Shown here: in pieces, positions 4,538 to 7,164 of the stretch
How positions within the stretch are numbered: position 1 is the first letter of the stretch
Layout: each line of letters begins with the position of its first letter
Source: Lachnospiraceae bacterium
GTDB lineage: Bacteria; Bacillota; Clostridia; Lachnospirales; Lachnospiraceae
Length of the DNA stretch: 7,164 bases
NCBI GenBank assembly: GCA_017446125.1
Contig: JAFSRL010000289.1
Span: 1-7,164, forward strand
Direction: 5' to 3'
Made by a program: the position numbers and the translations under genes
Notes under the pieces: generated by a model
Told to the model about the DNA's origin: nothing
The model's database searches: none
Seen by the model: only the letters and a program-made list of their open reading frames with translations

Positions 4538-5626
4538 ATGAGCGAAAAGTTACGAGTTGGCATCTTGGGCGCGACCGGAATGGTCGGCCAGCGATTCATA
4601 TCAATCTTGGAAAACCACCCCTGGTTTGAGGCGACGACCCTTGCGGCATCGCCTCGCAGTGCGGGGAGGACCTATGCGGAAGCGGTCGAAGGCCGTTGGA
4701 AGATGACGACACCTATCCCCGAAGCCGTGAAGAATTTGAAGCTTCTCGATGTCACGCAGGTGGATGAGGTCGCAAAGGAAGTGGACTTCGTCTTTTCCGC
4801 GGTCGATATGAGTAAGGATGAGATCAGGGCAATCGAGGAGGCGTACGCCAAAACGGAAACGCCGGTGGTTTCGAATAACTCCGCACACCGCTGGACGCCA
4901 GACGTTCCCATGTTGATTCCGGAAATCAATGACAAACATACCGCTGTCATCGAAGCGCAGAAAAAGCGCTTGGGTACCACGCGCGGCTTTATCGCCGTGA
5001 AGCCCAACTGCTCGATCCAGAGCTATACGCCGGTTCTTGCGGCGTGGCAGGCGTGGGAGCCATACGAAGTCGTCGTTACGACCTATCAGGCGATCTCCGG
5101 CGCAGGCAAGACCTTTGCGGACTGGCCGGAGATGGAAGGGAACATCATCCCCTTTATCTCGGGCGAAGAGGAAAAGAGTGAGAAGGAGCCGCTGCGCATC
5201 TTTGGTCGCGTTGAGAACGGCGTGATCGTGCCGGATGACAAGCTCTTAATCACGTCGCAGTGCATCCGCGTGCCGGTCTTGAACGGTCACACGGCGGCAG
5301 CGTTCGTGAAGTTAAGAAAGAAGGCAACAAAGGAAGAACTGATTCAGGCGATGGTAAATTATTCCGGAAGACCGCAGGAGCTGAAGCTGCCTTCGGCGCC
5401 CGCCGCTTTTATCCGTTACATGGAAGAGGACAACCGGCCCCAGGTCGCGCTCGATGTCGATTACGAGAACGGCATGGGGATCTCGATTGGGCGGTTAAGG
5501 GAAGATACGGTCTATGACTGGAAGTTCGTCGGGCTTTCGCATAATACCCTGCGCGGTGCCGCGGGCGGCGCCGTGGAATGTGCGGAGCTCTTAAAAGCCC
5601 TGGGGTATGTGCAGGCGGCTTCGTAA
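4538..5626 (+). CDS. asd: Aspartate-semialdehyde dehydrogenase (TIGR00978-type)
   Basis: Asd reduces aspartyl-4-phosphate to aspartate 4-semialdehyde with NADPH, the branch point to lysine/diaminopimelate, threonine and methionine, in the cytoplasm. The 362-residue product has the Rossmann motif GATGMVGQ (11-18), SNNSAHR (112-118), the active-site PNCS with Cys158, AISGAGK (185-191), CIRVPV with substrate-binding Arg244, and NGHTAA with the acid/base His251. The MVGQRF start, SNNSAHR and the overall length place it in the archaeal/fungal-like branch rather than the E. coli-like one. Start ATG 4538 is preceded by AAGGAAGG (4520-4527); an in-frame start upstream at 4424 would lie inside the palindromic element and is rejected. 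It appears to be a single-gene unit with its own promoter, and no dapA follows. Its last 36 bases overlap the 3' end of the convergent membrane-protein gene. Confidence 0.93.
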   Translation: MSEKLRVGILGATGMVGQRFISILENHPWFEATTLAASPRSAGRTYAEAVEGRWKMTTPIPEAVKNLKLLDVTQVDEVAKEVDFVFSAVDMSKDEIRAIEEAYAKTETPVVSNNSAHRWTPDVPMLIPEINDKHTAVIEAQKKRLGTTRGFIAVKPNCSIQSYTPVLAAWQAWEPYEVVVTTYQAISGAGKTFADWPEMEGNIIPFISGEEEKSEKEPLRIFGRVENGVIVPDDKLLITSQCIRVPVLNGHTAAAFVKLRKKATKEELIQAMVNYSGRPQELKLPSAPAAFIRYMEEDNRPQVALDVDYENGMGISIGRLREDTVYDWKFVGLSHNTLRGAAGGAVECAELLKALGYVQAAS

Positions 5627-6238
5627 GACGTTCAGGACATAATTCATTAAGAAGTTACCGAAGAGGACACTGATCGTGATGCCCGGAAGACACCCTAAGG
5701 CGAGGGCTTTGGCGTATTGTTTTTGGCTTAAGCCCGTTTTATGCGCGAGTATTGTGACCATGCCCGCGGGCGCGACGGGGAGTAAACACAGCAAAAAGAT
5801 GGCGCGCAGCGGGTGCGGTTGTGACTGCAGCCAGCGTTCGAGGCGTTTGTTTTTCCCTGAGCCGAAGAGGTCGTCCTTTTTATCTTTCAGAAAATCCAGG
5901 GACTTAAACATGGCGAGGTTGACGACGATGTTGGTCAAATAGCAGATGAGCGTCCCTTCAAGCGGGCCATAGACCACGCCGGCCGCGATGTAGACCGGCA
6001 GGGCCGGCAGAAAGATGAGGACGGTCTCGACGGTCTGGAAGAGAATCAAAAAGAAGCGGCCCCGCCAGCCGGAGGCGCTGATGTAGTCTTCGATCCCCTC
6101 GATGTCACCGTTTTGCAACAGTTCCACAATCTGCGGCGCGTGAGAGTACAGGACGGAAGCGATAATCGAGGCAAGGATCGCGATTAAGACGATCCCCAAC
6201 AGTATGCGCACGGGGTTTTTCCTGCCATGATTGTTCAT
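5591..6238 (-). CDS. TVP38/TMEM64 (VTT/DedA-like) family membrane protein
   Basis: A 215-residue integral membrane protein. Hydrophobic segments occur at about residues 10-28 (VRILLGIVLIAILASIIASV), 58-90 (LILFQTVETVLIFLPALPVYIAAGVVYGPLEG), 93-108, 143-165 (AIFLLCLLPVAPAGMVTILA) and 180-200. The GVVYGPLEGT re-entrant-like segment and the later LLPVAPAGMVTILAHKTGLS are typical of the VTT domain (formerly SNARE-associated Golgi), linked in other bacteria to lipid or membrane homeostasis; the substrate here is unknown. Start is uncertain. ATG 6238 has no Shine-Dalgarno site and lies about where transcription from the TATCAT box would begin. GTG at 6211 (nine codons in) has AGGA (6223-6220) at ideal 8-base spacing and would still keep the first TM helix. 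The stop TAA (5593-5591) lies inside asd, so the two genes overlap tail to tail by 36 bp without a terminator between them. Confidence 0.8.
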   Translation of the reverse strand: MNNHGRKNPVRILLGIVLIAILASIIASVLYSHAPQIVELLQNGDIEGIEDYISASGWRGRFFLILFQTVETVLIFLPALPVYIAAGVVYGPLEGTLICYLTNIVVNLAMFKSLDFLKDKKDDLFGSGKNKRLERWLQSQPHPLRAIFLLCLLPVAPAGMVTILAHKTGLSQKQYAKALALGCLPGITISVLFGNFLMNYVLNVLRSRLHIPQGF

Positions 6239-6244
6239 TCGTCT

Positions 6245-6253
6245 ATGATACCA
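6245..6253 (-). promoter_or_regulatory. Extended -10 promoter of the TVP38-like gene
   Basis: On the minus strand TGG precedes TATCAT (6250-6245), an extended -10 element; no good -35 is seen. The predicted start is near 6238, the ATG itself, giving a leaderless message or a 27-base leader to GTG 6211. The TGTGGTAT context is shared with the asd promoter. Confidence 0.4.
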
Positions 6254-6284
6254 CAGAAAGGACAAGTCGTGAGCACTTGCCTTT

Positions 6285-6313
6285 TTGTACAAATAATTGC
6301 ACAATAGTAAGAT
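6285..6313 (+). promoter_or_regulatory. Promoter of topB
   Basis: TTGTAC (6285-6290) and TAAGAT (6308-6313) are exactly 17 bases apart, so transcription would start near 6320 and leave a leader of about 53 bases before the TTG start. A GGGAC/GTCCC dyad (6318-6322 with 6339-6343) falls at the 5' end of that leader. Confidence 0.5.
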
Positions 6314-6372
6314 ATTTGGGACAAGCGTCATACATTGCGTCCCGTAAGGGATATTATGAGGCATCGTAATCG

Positions 6373-7164
6373 TTGAAATCAGTCTACATCGCCGAGAAGC
6401 CGTCGGTTGCGCGGGCGTTCGCGGCGGCGTTGAAACTAAACATGTCGAACCGGGACGGGTACATGGAGTCGGAGGAAGCAATCGTGACGTGGTGCGTGGG
6501 GCATCTTGTGACGATGAGCTACCCCGACGCGTACGATGCGAAGTATAAAAAATGGTCGCTCGATACGATTCCGTTTCTGCCGGAAACATTCAAATACGAA
6601 GTCATCGAGAATGTCAAAAAACAGTTCAAGATCGTAAGCGGGCTGCTTACGCGCGAGGATGTCGACACAATCTATATCTGCACGGACTCCGGGCGCGAGG
6701 GTGAGTACATCTACCGGCTTGTTGACGCGCAGGCGCAGGTCACGGGCAAGGCCAAAAAGCGCGTCTGGATTGATTCACAAACCGAGGAAGAGATCGTGCG
6801 CGGCGTGCGCGAGGCAAAAGATGATGCGGAGTACGACGGGTTGGGAGCAGCGGCATACCTGCGTGCCAAGGAAGATTATCTGATGGGCATCAATTTTTCG
6901 CGTGCCCTGACCTTGAAATACGGGTATTCCATCAAGGATTATCTGGGGATCGAAAAATGCGTGATTTCGATCGGCCGCGTGATGACTTGCGTTTTGGGGA
7001 TTGTGGTGGACCGCGAGCGCGAGATCCGCGCTTTTACGAAGACACCGTTTTACCGCGTGATGGCACAGTTAAAGATCGCGGACGGCGATGCCGCCGCGGA
7101 GTGGCGTGTGGTGGAGGGGAGTCATTTCTATCAGTCCCCGAAGCTGTATAAAGAGAACGGGTTC
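6373..7164 (+). CDS. topB: DNA topoisomerase III, N-terminal part (3' end outside window)
   Basis: A type IA topoisomerase that passes single DNA strands and decatenates DNA. 264 codons are present, and the frame is open to the window end. The Toprim domain shows KSVYIAEKPSVAR (2-14, with catalytic Glu8), WCVGHLVTMSYP (40-51) and TDSGREGEYIYRL (104-116), the metal-binding motif in the form usual for Gram-positive TopB apart from Ser for Ala. WIDSQTEEEI (132-141), YLRAKEDYLMGINFSRALT (162-180) and SIGRVMTCVLGIVVDRERE (199-217) follow the type IA core. The catalytic Tyr region lies beyond the window. TTG 6373 is the only reasonable start: an in-frame TAA is at 6367-6369, only one codon before it, and the AEKPSVA motif begins seven residues later. 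GAGG (6358-6361) is 11 bases upstream, a rather long spacing. A plasmid or ICE-type TopB is possible, but nothing else mobile is adjacent. Confidence 0.9.
   Translation, partial: MKSVYIAEKPSVARAFAAALKLNMSNRDGYMESEEAIVTWCVGHLVTMSYPDAYDAKYKKWSLDTIPFLPETFKYEVIENVKKQFKIVSGLLTREDVDTIYICTDSGREGEYIYRLVDAQAQVTGKAKKRVWIDSQTEEEIVRGVREAKDDAEYDGLGAAAYLRAKEDYLMGINFSRALTLKYGYSIKDYLGIEKCVISIGRVMTCVLGIVVDREREIRAFTKTPFYRVMAQLKIADGDAAAEWRVVEGSHFYQSPKLYKENGF

Noticed and set aside
6318..6343. GGGAC/GTCCC dyad in the topB leader as a regulatory hairpin
   Set aside because: Only five outer pairs with a poor interior and no T-run; too weak to call.

Overview
The window looks like a chromosomal stretch of a Gram-positive, clostridia-type bacterium, most likely a Lachnospiraceae relative. 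The reasons are the Shine-Dalgarno sites of the AAAGGAG/AAGGAAGG type, a secreted protein with a Gram-positive signal peptide and C-terminal anchor, a TopB with a TDSGREGE motif, and a tRNA gene without an encoded CCA. This placement rests on protein style, not on a search.

Layout. 1-501 is the 3' end of a glycogen branching enzyme gene (glgB) with a long charged helical tail. 516-1363 is a visibly AT-rich block between glgB and a tRNA gene. It holds a headless, shortened fragment of a polymorphic-toxin C-terminal domain and, one base later, a complete immunity gene that I read as Imm42-like. The block is bracketed by a perfect 17-bp direct repeat (499-515 and 1364-1380). A 10-bp core of that repeat occurs a third time at 771-780, at the toxin/immunity junction. 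The right copy supplies the -35 hexamer of the tRNA-Thr(CGT) promoter. Next come the tRNA (1413-1485), its terminator, and argH (argininosuccinate lyase), which ends in a 14-T tract and is followed by a strong terminator.

3025-4362 encodes a secreted beta-solenoid-like surface protein with a C-terminal membrane anchor. A 72-base near-perfect hairpin of a REP/MITE-like palindromic family (4375-4446) and a smaller terminator-like hairpin follow. 4538-5626 is asd (aspartate-semialdehyde dehydrogenase, the TIGR00978-type branch). It converges on and overlaps by 36 bp a minus-strand membrane protein of the TVP38/TMEM64 (VTT/DedA) type (5591-6238). Divergent from that gene, the window ends in the first 264 codons of a DNA topoisomerase III gene (topB) that starts with TTG.

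How the genes relate. Most of the window is housekeeping: glycogen synthesis, arginine synthesis, entry to the aspartate-family amino acids, tRNA-Thr and a topoisomerase. They appear as separate transcription units and not as one operon. The accessory layer is the toxin-remnant/immunity cassette inserted between glgB and the tRNA promoter, the surface protein and the palindromic repeat. The cassette is the most interesting part: its repeat structure suggests a discrete insertion (or an excisable module) that duplicated the glgB-end/tRNA-promoter sequence.
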